In this document: one piece after another, positions 22,988 to 30,312 of the stretch
How positions within the stretch are numbered: the first letter of the stretch is position 1
Layout: every line of letters starts with the position of its first letter
NCBI GenBank assembly: GCA_034439815.1
Contig: JAWXBD010000096.1
Location: 1-31,586 of the forward strand
Source of the DNA: JAEUIT01 sp034439815
Lineage (GTDB): Bacteria > Planctomycetota > Phycisphaerae > Phycisphaerales > SM1A02
DNA length: 31,586 bases
Direction of reading: 5' to 3'
Program-made: the position numbers and the translations under genes
The notes under the pieces: generated by a model
The model's database searches: none
Told to the model about the DNA's origin: nothing
Seen by the model: only the letters and a program-made list of their open reading frames with translations

Positions 22988-23552
22988 CATGGGCTACCGC
23001 TGTCAACCGCGCGATCAGCACGTCGCCATCAACGCTGAGACGGCCATTTTCGTCACGGACGATGAGGGTCTCGCCGCTGTCGATCGGCAGCTCGACGCCG
23101 CCCACTCTGGCAACAGCGCGTCCCGCGAGCACATGCACGAGCGCGATGTCCGCTCGCTCGAGCGGGACCTCCCCGCTCCCCGTGCGCGAGAGCGTCGCAT
23201 TCCACCGCGCTCGCATCACGATCAGATTGGCATCACGGACCGGACTGCCCACGAGCTCGCCGTGCGTCTGGAGATCACCCGAGAAGCGCAGTGCGTCGCC
23301 GATGTGCGGCACGCGCACGCGGGGACTGCTTCCTGCGGCGAGTTCCATTCCCTGGCCATCAAGGCAGAGGATGAATCGCTCGCACTCCGGAAAGCGCGAG
23401 AACGGCCCGCTCTCAGCCACATCCGCGATCGACAGCCGCCATGTCCACGCCTCATCGGCGCTCGGCGTATCGCTCGCAAGCTCAAGCGTTGTGCCGCGGC
23501 CGTTCTTCCATGGCACGCGCCGGGCATCGCTCGCGCGCAGGAGCGTCGGCAT
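22956..23552 (-). CDS. HutD/Ves family protein
   Basis: The 198-residue cupin-like protein shows the HutD hallmarks VPWKNGRGTTLELA near the N-terminus and WRLSIADVAESGPFSRFPECERFILCLDGQGMEL in the first beta-barrel. A second barrel half with GELVGSPVRDANLIVMR follows. HutD is linked in other bacteria to histidine use and may bind formylglutamate, but no other hut gene is present here, so the role is open. It directly follows the DUF418 gene with no intervening base and is probably co-transcribed with it. The C-terminal dozen residues are Ala-rich and encoded in the overlap with the gene on the other strand. Confidence 0.87.
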   Translation of the reverse strand: MPTLLRASDARRVPWKNGRGTTLELASDTPSADEAWTWRLSIADVAESGPFSRFPECERFILCLDGQGMELAAGSSPRVRVPHIGDALRFSGDLQTHGELVGSPVRDANLIVMRARWNATLSRTGSGEVPLERADIALVHVLAGRAVARVGGVELPIDSGETLIVRDENGRLSVDGDVLIARLTAVAHATAAAASRLP

Positions 23553-24923
23553 CTACTCGCCCCCGGCATCTGGTGCAGAGGTTCGTCGCATTGCCGGCAG
23601 CTGCAGGTACGCGCCGGCGCGCCACACCCACTCCAACGGTCCCATGCGAAAGACGCGCAGCCAGAGACTCGCCAGCAGCAGCAATGCGAACCACGTCACG
23701 ATGGCGATGATGAAGAGTTCCACCCGCGAGAACTCGCCGAAATGTCCGAGGCCCCACCAGTACATGAGCCCTGTCATCAGCAGGCTCATGCTGAGGTAGA
23801 CGGTGAACGCCATGCGCCCGCCTGCAGCAAGAAAGGACGCCACGGGCCCGCCGATCGAATTGCTGAACCACGCCATGCCGCTGATGTAGCCGATGGCGAG
23901 CAGCACAGTGCCGATCTCGTTCGCCAGCGAGCCTGGAAGGAGCATGCCTGTCGTCAGGTGTGGTGTTGTGAATTGCATCGTCGGCAGGACAGCAGAGAGC
24001 AGCAGCCCAAGCGGCACACAGACGAGCGCCACGCGCCGCTGAAGTGCCGCCGCGCTGGGGCGGAGCAGTCCGACTGATGCGACGGCCATTCCCAGGACGA
24101 ACATCCCGAGCATGTGCGGTCCATAGAAAAAGAACATGACAATGAGGACCGAGCCCCACTGCAAGGCGCGCAGTGTCATCGCGACCCCGACGGGACCTTC
24201 GCGCAAGACCGCTGTTTCAAACGCACACCAGCGCGGCTCGACCACCGACCAGGGCGTCGGCTGGTTGCCGAGTTCCACGAGGCGATCGAACGTCCGTGGT
24301 TCGTCCGCCGATGCTTCGAGAATTGCCTGCCGCGACGTCAGCTCGGCGGCAGTTTCCGTCTTCGATGGTGGCGGCGCGAGCCCGCCCAGCAGCCCCATGC
24401 CGCCCATGCAGAGCACTGAAAGTGAGAGCAGACAGGCGGCGACGATCGCCAATGCCTTCGTGCTGAGAAACCGCAGCGGGATGAGCAGCAGCCCGACCAT
24501 CGCGTAGATGAACAGGATGTCGCCGTACCAGATGACGATGGCATGGACGAGCCCGAAGCACGCGAGGATGAACAGCCGCCGCAGCGCGAGGAGCGTTGTC
24601 GATCGGGCGCGAGCACCGGTGGCAGCGGCCGCGCTGCGGGCAGCGTCGAGCCGCGTCATCTGCAGATACAGGCCCGCGCCGAACAGAAACGAAAACGTGC
24701 TGACGAACTTCCCGGCAAAAACGGTTCCGACGACCCATGCCATCACCCGCTCGGACATCGGCGCATACTGCAGCGTCGTGTCGTGGAGCGCCACGGGCAG
24801 CGTGTAACCGAAAAAGAGCATGTTGACGACGAGTATGCCGAGGAGCGCGAATCCCCTGATCACGTCCATCGCGACAATGCGCTCACGACCGGCCACGGGG
24901 GAAAGTTGCAGATTGTTCGTCAT
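23553..24923 (-). CDS. DUF418 domain multi-pass membrane protein
   Basis: Started at the ATG at 24923, which has GGAG five bases upstream, the protein is 456 residues; an ATG at 24953 would add ten. It opens with RIVAMDVIRGFALLGILVVNMLFFG, the typical first helix of the YeiB/DUF418 group, and has about ten hydrophobic segments. The C-terminal DUF418 block is clear: SFLAAGGRMAFTVYLSMSLL, then GPLEWVWRAGAYLQLP. The family shares its plan with acyltransferase-3 enzymes and is thought to sit in the cytoplasmic membrane, but its activity is unproven. A hydrophilic loop of ~60 residues (near 200-260) lies in the middle. It is followed immediately by the HutD-like gene. Confidence 0.9.
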   Translation of the reverse strand: MTNNLQLSPVAGRERIVAMDVIRGFALLGILVVNMLFFGYTLPVALHDTTLQYAPMSERVMAWVVGTVFAGKFVSTFSFLFGAGLYLQMTRLDAARSAAAATGARARSTTLLALRRLFILACFGLVHAIVIWYGDILFIYAMVGLLLIPLRFLSTKALAIVAACLLSLSVLCMGGMGLLGGLAPPPSKTETAAELTSRQAILEASADEPRTFDRLVELGNQPTPWSVVEPRWCAFETAVLREGPVGVAMTLRALQWGSVLIVMFFFYGPHMLGMFVLGMAVASVGLLRPSAAALQRRVALVCVPLGLLLSAVLPTMQFTTPHLTTGMLLPGSLANEIGTVLLAIGYISGMAWFSNSIGGPVASFLAAGGRMAFTVYLSMSLLMTGLMYWWGLGHFGEFSRVELFIIAIVTWFALLLLASLWLRVFRMGPLEWVWRAGAYLQLPAMRRTSAPDAGGE

Positions 24924-25051
24924 GACGGCTCCGGATGTGCGACCCGCGTTCATTACGCCGATCGTCCGTACTCTTTCAATGGACGGCGGAATGTACTCTA
25001 TTCCATCATGAGGGTTCCGTCTTGAGCGATTCCCCATCGATCGCGGACCGC

Positions 25052-25550
25052 ATGCACCGCCGATTCGTCGCGACACTCGCCTTCCTTTGCGTCCTGAGCG
25101 CACTGCTCGCCGCGCGATCGGGACCCGCCGACGTACGGTCTCCAAAGCACTGCAGCGCCAGCCGAGAACTTCGGACTGATCGGCGGAGGCGCGAACCCGG
25201 GCTCCGACATCGGAGCATCTCCGTGGAACGACTACATGGTCGGCGCGTCCACCTCGGGCTCAGGGACCGGTGGCGGTAGCCCGTCGCAGGGTCTCGCAGT
25301 CGGTGAGACCGGTACGTACGTCTTCACGGTCGGTGCAGCAGCCAGTCTCCTCGCCAATATCGATGCGATGTCATTCTGGTCCCAGAACGACGGTTCGCCG
25401 GAGTTTGCCGTTCGTTTCCGCGGCTTCGAGAACGGTGGATCGGACAAGGTCGCGGGACAGCTGACCGTGGTGCCCGTGCCGCTGCCGATCGCGCTGGCAG
25501 CCGCCGGCCTCCTCATCGGGGCGGTCGTGCGACGCCGGATCGTGCGCTGA
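25052..25550 (+). pseudogene. PEP-CTERM-like exported protein interrupted by a frameshift
   Basis: From ATG 25052 one frame encodes a standard signal peptide (MHRRFVATLAFLCVLSALLAARS) and then turns into arginine-rich nonsense. A second frame, open from 25098 but lacking any plausible start before 25236, encodes a natural-looking secreted domain (AENFGLIGGGANPGSDIG..., FAVRFRGFENGGSDKVAG). It ends in a sorting-signal-like tail: VPVPLPIALAAAGLLIGAVV followed by RRRIVR, that is a VPLP variant of PEP-CTERM, a helix and a basic end. The two halves join if one base is removed (or two added) between about 25098 and 25170. It is either a true frameshift mutation or a sequencing error. Intact, it would be a ~165-residue protein processed by exosortase. 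Confidence 0.65.
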
Positions 25551-25588
25551 CGGCGGGGGACCGTTCGGACCCGATGCGCGGCGTACGT

Positions 25589-26494
25589 TCAGGGCTGCTC
25601 GAATCCGGGCGGTTTGACCGCGAGCACGGAGCAGGGACTGCCGCGCACGACGCGCTCGGCTGTTGAGCCGAGGAAAAAGTCGCGGGCATTCCATTTCGAT
25701 CGCGTGCCGATTGTTACGAGATCGAAGCCCCTTTCGCGGACGTCCGTGACAATCGCGAAGCCGTGATCGGGTGCCATCTCGACGCGCAGTTGGGCCTTCA
25801 ACGCTTGGAGCTCGACAGCAACTGGCGCGAGAAACTCGCGGACCCGTTCTTCAACGGCGGCGCGGTAGCGCTCACGGAAGTCAGGCACGTTCTTCTGCAT
25901 GGCAGCCGGCGGTTTCCGGCCGTCCCATGGATCCGCGAACAGGTGAAGGACGTCGAGTGCCGCGCCGTCACGAACCGCCACGCGGATCGCTTCGTCGAGC
26001 GCGCGGCGCGCGGTCTCGGAGAGGTCGACGCACGCCAGCACTTTGCGAAAGGGACCGGCATGCCCTTGGCGCACCACGAGCACGGGCGACGCGCAGTGCT
26101 GAATGCAGCTGACGGCGACGAAGCCGATGTGCCGCCAGGCGTCCGTGCTTCCATGCGCGCCGACGATCAGCAGATTCGGGCGCTGCGTGCTCACCGCATC
26201 CAGGATCCCCTGCTGCGGGCGACCGACTTCGAAGGAGCAGCGAACAGACGGGTCGAGTCCCGTCTCCTGCGCCACGCGCCGCCACGTCTCGTGGGCGCGC
26301 TCCAGCGCCCCTTCGATCTGCACTTCCGGCATGAACCCAAACTCGGGCATCGGCGTCATCACAGGCACGCGCACGACATGGACGGCGGAGAGTGACGCCC
26401 CCTCCAACGCCGCGATCCGCGCGCCCTCGCGCAAAGCGTCGCGCGAGCACGAGGAAAAGTCGACGGCAACCAGCACCTTTTTGACAGCGGTCAT
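25589..26494 (-). CDS. Tandem universal stress protein (two UspA domains)
   Basis: The 301 residues hold two UspA domains. The first begins KKVLVAVDFSSCSRDALREGARIA and ends LIVGAHGSTD...ASPVLVVR; the second begins RKVLACVDLSETARRALDEAIRVA and ends LVTIGTRS...FFLGSTAERVVRGSPCSVLAVK. The ATP-binding G-x2-G-x9-G-(S/T) motif is only partly kept: the first domain has GAHGSTDAW without the later Gly-Ser, the second keeps LGSTAERV but not the first Gly pair. ATP binding is therefore uncertain. Such proteins act as stress-state regulators in the cytoplasm. It stands alone between the exported-protein remnant and tRNA-Val. Confidence 0.93.
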   Translation of the reverse strand: MTAVKKVLVAVDFSSCSRDALREGARIAALEGASLSAVHVVRVPVMTPMPEFGFMPEVQIEGALERAHETWRRVAQETGLDPSVRCSFEVGRPQQGILDAVSTQRPNLLIVGAHGSTDAWRHIGFVAVSCIQHCASPVLVVRQGHAGPFRKVLACVDLSETARRALDEAIRVAVRDGAALDVLHLFADPWDGRKPPAAMQKNVPDFRERYRAAVEERVREFLAPVAVELQALKAQLRVEMAPDHGFAIVTDVRERGFDLVTIGTRSKWNARDFFLGSTAERVVRGSPCSVLAVKPPGFEQP

Positions 26495-26641
26495 GATTCG
26501 ATTCGATCCTCGGAGTCAGTGGCAACGCACCACGGAAGCCTACAGGAAGTCAGCCCGCGCCCCGCCCGAGCGAGGGTGCGCCCGGAGGGCGCTACGGAGC
26601 GCCAAAACGAGTTCGCTACGGATCGCTACGACAAGAACGCA

Positions 26642-26671
26642 GCAAGCCACCCCCCTGCGGGGGTGGCTTGC
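26642..26671 (-). terminator. Strong hairpin terminator after tRNA-Val
   Basis: GCAAGCCACCCCC and GGGGGTGGCTTGC form a perfect 13-bp stem closed by a four-base loop. On the - strand it begins four bases after the tRNA 3' end. The following T content is modest (TGCGTTCTTG), but the stem is very stable, so it should end tRNA-Val transcription and insulate the downstream stress-protein gene. Confidence 0.8.
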
Positions 26672-26675
26672 GAAG

Positions 26676-26749
26676 TGAGCCATACTGGACTTGAACCAGT
26701 GACCTCTTGCGTGTCATGCAAGCGCGCTAGCCAACTGCGCCAATGGCCC
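26676..26749 (-). tRNA. tRNA-Val (anticodon GAC)
   Basis: A complete 74-base cloverleaf on the - strand: acceptor GGGCCAT with ATGGCTC (one G-U pair), D arm GCGC/GCGC with TTGGCTA-type loop, anticodon arm CTTGC/GCAAG enclosing ATGACAC, and T arm CACTGG-type stem with loop TTCAAGT. Anticodon GAC reads GUC and GUU. The discriminator is A and CCA is not encoded. Confidence 0.95.
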
Positions 26750-26771
26750 AACGGGTCTGAACTGAAGCGAG

Positions 26772-26800
26772 AGAATAGCCGGACTTGCTAGAGGGGGCAA
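26772..26800 (-). promoter_or_regulatory. Promoter of tRNA-Val
   Basis: On the - strand TTGCCC (26800-26795) and TATTCT (26777-26772) are separated by 17 bases, and the tRNA begins 22 bases later. The layout matches that before tRNA-Arg. Confidence 0.6.
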
Positions 26801-26828
26801 GCGCGTGTCCCGTCGCCCCGTCCGCGAA

Positions 26829-28535
26829 TCAGCTGCCGAAGTGCGCAAGGCAGCGGCTGATGCGCACCAGCGAACTTTCCTTTCCGAGAATGGCGAGCGT
26901 GTCGAAGATCGGCGGGCTGACCGTCCCGCCCGTCACGGCGACGCGCAGCGGCTGGGCCGCCATGCCGAGGTTGCCGCCGGTGTTCGCGTCGGCGAAGAGC
27001 TTCACGGCAGCTTCAAGCGCTGCCGGCGACCAGTCTGCCAGCGCGGTCAGGGTCGGCTGCAGCCCACGCAGCCGCTCGATCCCGGGCGGTGTTCCTTCGA
27101 GCATCGCCTTGCGCACGTTCTTTGAATCGTCCCACGTCAGCGCGCCATCCGCGGCGGTCACCCAGCGGTTGTTGCGGAACAGCTCGTCGAGCGTCTTGCT
27201 GCGCTCGTGGCTCGCCCCGGCCAGCATCGCGAACTGCTCGCGCGTGAGCTTCTTCAGAAACGCCGGATGAAACTGCTCGCCGTGCGCGATCGACAGCCGC
27301 AGAAACTCCTCGCGGGCCATCGACGTGATGGCATCACAGTTGAACGACAGCAGCTTGACGCGATCAAACTTCGCCGGCGTCTTCTGCACGCGCGAGAGAT
27401 CGAATCGCGCTTTCAGGAACTCAAGATCGAACTTCTCGATGTTCTCTCCGGGGGACCAGCCGTTGAGCGCCAGAAAATTGCACACCACCGACGGCAGGTA
27501 GCCTGACCGGCGGAAGTCATCCACGTTGATCTCGGGCAGTGTGACATCGAGAATCGCCGCAAGCTTCGCTGCGATATCGAAATCCAGCTGCTTGTTCTTG
27601 TCACCGAACCATGCCTTCCAGGCTTCCGCCGTGATCGCGCCGCCGAGATCGGCCGGCGGCTCGGTGAGACCTTTCTGCTGCACCGCGGCCCGCAGCGTCT
27701 TGTCCTTGTCGCGCTTGCTCATCTTGCTGCCGTCGGGATTGAAAATGAGCGGCAGATGCGCATACGTCGGCCGGCGAAATCCCAGCGCATCCTGCAGCAC
27801 CATGTGCTTGGCGGTGTTCGTGAAATGCTCCTGCGCGCGGAGCACGTGCGTCACACCCATCAGCTCGTCATCGACAACGACCGCGAAGTGGTACGTGGGA
27901 AACCCATCGACTTTGCGAATGACGAAGTCGTCGACCTCGCCTGCGGGGATCGTCGCTTCGCCGAGAATTTCGTCCTTAATGACAATCGGACCCGCAGGCA
28001 CTCGGCAGCGCACGACAGCAGGCGTGCCGGCGCGCAGGTGGGCATCGACTTCCGCAGGCGAAAGCTGCAGCGCGGCGCGGTCATAGCGATACGGCGTCTT
28101 CGTCGCGAGCGATGCCTTGCGTTTCGCGTCCAGCTCCTCGGGCGTGTCGAATGCGTGATAAGCATGACCGTCGCGGATGAGCTGCTCGATGTACCGGTTG
28201 TACGTGTCGGCGCGCTCGGACTGAAAGTACGGACCGTGCGCACCTCCGCCGAGTGCGGTGCCGTCCGGTCGGGTGAATGCCGGACCCTCGTTCCAATGAA
28301 TGCCGAGCCAGTCGAGGTCGTTCAGAAATCCGATGCTCGCCGCATCGCTGGACCGTTTCTGATCTGTGTCTTCGATTCGCAGCAGAAACGTGCCGTTTCG
28401 CCCGTTCGCGAACGCCCAGCAGAAGAGCGCGGTCCTCGCTCCACCCACATGCAGGTGACCTGACGGGCTGGGCGCGAATCGGGTGACGGGGCCGGCGGGC
28501 AGCGAGGAATCAGGAGACGAAACCTTGGGGGTCAT
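26829..28535 (-). CDS. gltX: Glutamyl-tRNA synthetase
   Basis: The 568-residue class I synthetase attaches glutamate to tRNA-Glu (and to tRNA-Gln where GatCAB completes the job). The HIGH motif appears as HLHV in RFAPSPSGHLHVGGARTALF (residues 27-30) and the KMSKR motif is at 271-275. FLLRIEDTDQKRS and YHFAVVVDDELMGVTHVLRAQEH are typical of the catalytic domain, and the C-terminal third is the helical anticodon-binding part. It is about 100 residues longer than many bacterial GltX. Part of the extra length is an insert near 88-102 (TRPDGTALGGGAHG). A TACCCT box nine bases before the ATG suggests a leaderless start. The gene lies directly upstream of tRNA-Val on the same strand. Confidence 0.96.
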   Translation of the reverse strand: MTPKVSSPDSSLPAGPVTRFAPSPSGHLHVGGARTALFCWAFANGRNGTFLLRIEDTDQKRSSDAASIGFLNDLDWLGIHWNEGPAFTRPDGTALGGGAHGPYFQSERADTYNRYIEQLIRDGHAYHAFDTPEELDAKRKASLATKTPYRYDRAALQLSPAEVDAHLRAGTPAVVRCRVPAGPIVIKDEILGEATIPAGEVDDFVIRKVDGFPTYHFAVVVDDELMGVTHVLRAQEHFTNTAKHMVLQDALGFRRPTYAHLPLIFNPDGSKMSKRDKDKTLRAAVQQKGLTEPPADLGGAITAEAWKAWFGDKNKQLDFDIAAKLAAILDVTLPEINVDDFRRSGYLPSVVCNFLALNGWSPGENIEKFDLEFLKARFDLSRVQKTPAKFDRVKLLSFNCDAITSMAREEFLRLSIAHGEQFHPAFLKKLTREQFAMLAGASHERSKTLDELFRNNRWVTAADGALTWDDSKNVRKAMLEGTPPGIERLRGLQPTLTALADWSPAALEAAVKLFADANTGGNLGMAAQPLRVAVTGGTVSPPIFDTLAILGKESSLVRISRCLAHFGS

Positions 28536-28544
28536 AGGTCACGC

Positions 28545-28550
28545 AGGGTA
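28545..28550 (-). promoter_or_regulatory. Candidate -10 box TACCCT for gltX
   Basis: On the - strand TACCCT stands nine bases before the gltX ATG, giving little or no leader. No clear -35 was seen. Confidence 0.35.
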
Positions 28551-28572
28551 TCTTCCGCAGCAGCAGTCTGCG

Positions 28573-28591
28573 GTGCGATTCGAGATCGCAC
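28573..28591. promoter_or_regulatory. Inverted repeat between gltX and the phosphoesterase gene
   Basis: GTGCGAT and ATCGCAC form perfect 7-bp arms around the spacer TCGAG. It lies in the 93-base gap between two divergent starts, 38 bases from each, where a dimeric repressor could control one or both genes. Confidence 0.4.
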
Positions 28592-28628
28592 GTCGGACGG
28601 TCGGGGGACGACCGAGGATTTCGAATCG

Positions 28629-29147
28629 ATGCAGCGCGCGGACCTTGGACAACAGCCGGACCACGCGAGCTGCGACGCGCTGGGAATTCTTTCCGACAGC
28701 CATGGTCAGCGGGGACGAGTCCGCAGGGCGCTCGAACTGCTGCACGAGCGTGGCGTCCGCCGTTTCGTGCACTTGGGCGACGTGGGCGACGGTGTCCTTG
28801 ACGATCTCGCGGGCCTCGATGTCACGATCGTGTTCGGCAACTGCGACGACGCGTGTTCCTGCGAGCGCTACGCCCGGGATCTCGGCTTGCACACCGTCCA
28901 TCCGGGAGGCGTCGTCGAGTGCGGCGGCAAGCGCATCGGCCTGACGCACGGCCACCTCGTCGATGAACTGGAACGGCTCTTCCTGCAGCGCGTCGACTAC
29001 CTGCTGCACGGCCACACGCATCAGCGGTCGGATGCGATCGTCGACAACGTGCGCATCATCAATCCCGGTGCCCTGCATCGCGCGACGCCCTGCACGGTCG
29101 CAATCCTCACGCCCGCGACCGGCACCCTCGAAACGCTCGTGGTATAG
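28629..29147 (+). CDS. YfcE/MJ0936-type metallophosphoesterase
   Basis: The 172-residue protein has all the metal-binding blocks of the calcineurin-like phosphodiesterase family: LSDSHG (Asp23, His25), HLGDVGD, VFGNCDD, LTHGH and LLHGHTHQRSD, ending in INPGALHR. The size and motif spacing fit the small YfcE/MJ0936 group, which hydrolyses phosphodiesters with manganese. The physiological substrate is generally unknown. The start ATG 28629 has a weak GAGGA about ten bases upstream; the next gene, a CorA transporter, begins 17 bases after the stop. Confidence 0.93.
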   Translation: MQRADLGQQPDHASCDALGILSDSHGQRGRVRRALELLHERGVRRFVHLGDVGDGVLDDLAGLDVTIVFGNCDDACSCERYARDLGLHTVHPGGVVECGGKRIGLTHGHLVDELERLFLQRVDYLLHGHTHQRSDAIVDNVRIINPGALHRATPCTVAILTPATGTLETLVV

Positions 29148-29149
29148 GC

Positions 29150-29155
29150 GATACT
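29150..29155 (+). promoter_or_regulatory. Candidate -10 box GATACT before corA
   Basis: GATACT lies nine bases before the corA ATG in the 17-base gap after the phosphoesterase gene. It repeats the geometry of the other start-proximal boxes, but transcription from upstream is also possible. Confidence 0.25.
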
Positions 29156-29164
29156 GCGGTCACG

Positions 29165-30280
29165 ATGTCTGCACCGATTCCGACGCCCGATTCCGCCGAC
29201 CCCCCCGGGATCGCCCACGTCTTTCTCTACGACGAGCGCGGCGTCGACGAGCGGCGCACGACGATCGGTGCACTCGCTGATCTGATCGCCCAGGCCAAGC
29301 GTGAAGACCGGCGCATCTGGGCCGACATGGAGATCGCCGATCGCGGCGCGGCTGTGCATGAACTCTGCCGGGTGCTCGGCGTGCATCCGCTGTCGGAAGA
29401 TGTGCTCGTCGCGCGCGACCACCGGCCCAGCGTCAGCGAGTTTCCCGGCTTCACGCACGTCATCATCGAGATCGTGCATGTGACGCACTCGATGCATTTT
29501 GAGAAGGTCGACATGCTGATCGGCCCGAACTGGCTGATCACGGTGCAGGACCATCCAGGCGATTGCTTCGACGGACCGAGGCGTCGTCTGCGCGACGAAC
29601 CGGAGTTCCGCACGCGTGACACACCGCTCCTGCTGCACGCGCTCGCTGAATCCATCTGCCTCGACTATCACCGCGTGCTGGGGCGATTCGGCCACCGGCT
29701 CGAGCAGTTGGAAGTGCGGCTGATCACCCGACCGGCCGCATCGCTGATTCATCGCATTCATGCGGCAAAACGCGATCTTCGCGGCTTTCGCCGCGCGATC
29801 GTTCCGCTGCGCGACTCCATCGAGACGCTGTTTTACGCGAATCGCCGCTGGATGCCCGTCAACAACGGCGAGGCGGCGGGCGGACCCGAGCTGCAGCTCG
29901 CGCTGCGCGAGATTCACGATGAGCTCGGCGGCGTCATTGACGTCCTCGACGCCTACCGCGACGCGACGCAGAATCTCACCGATCTGTATGTGACCAGCGC
30001 TTCCAATCGCGTCAACGAAATTCTGCGGGTGTTGACCATCATCTCGACCATCTTCATTCCGCTGTCGTTTATCGCCGGTGTGTACGGCATGAACTTCCGT
30101 GTGTTCCCCGAGCTGCAGTGGCGCTACGGATACCCGCTCGTCCTCGGTGTCATGCTGCTGGTGGCCGCAGTGCTGCTCTCCTACTTTTATCGCAAGGGCT
30201 GGCTGCGCCGTGGAGATCGGGTGCGCACGCCATCCATCATGCGCACGACGTCGTTCTTGGACGAGTCGAAGCATGAGTAA
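29165..30280 (+). CDS. corA: CorA family magnesium/divalent metal transporter
   Basis: The 371-residue protein follows the CorA plan: a large N-terminal cytoplasmic alpha/beta and helical funnel domain (about 1-285) and two membrane helices at the C-terminus. The selectivity signature YGMNF is at residues 307-311, after the first helix (ISTIFIPLSFIAGV), and the second helix follows (GYPLVLGVMLLVAAVLLSYFYRKGW). CorA pentamers import Mg2+ and also Co2+ or Ni2+. The periplasmic loop between the helices lacks the usual MPEL, having FPELQWRYG, which is within family variation. A ~25-residue basic tail follows the last helix. The gene is convergent with the next one, with a 32-base gap. Confidence 0.95.
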   Translation: MSAPIPTPDSADPPGIAHVFLYDERGVDERRTTIGALADLIAQAKREDRRIWADMEIADRGAAVHELCRVLGVHPLSEDVLVARDHRPSVSEFPGFTHVIIEIVHVTHSMHFEKVDMLIGPNWLITVQDHPGDCFDGPRRRLRDEPEFRTRDTPLLLHALAESICLDYHRVLGRFGHRLEQLEVRLITRPAASLIHRIHAAKRDLRGFRRAIVPLRDSIETLFYANRRWMPVNNGEAAGGPELQLALREIHDELGGVIDVLDAYRDATQNLTDLYVTSASNRVNEILRVLTIISTIFIPLSFIAGVYGMNFRVFPELQWRYGYPLVLGVMLLVAAVLLSYFYRKGWLRRGDRVRTPSIMRTTSFLDESKHE

Positions 30281-30312
30281 CGGCAACGCGACGGCAATGG
30301 GGTTCACGCGCG

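Noticed and set aside
22626..24077. 483-codon + strand frame across the HutD and DUF418 genes
   Set aside because: No recognisable domain, Arg/Ser-rich, and the opposite strand holds two well-marked families.
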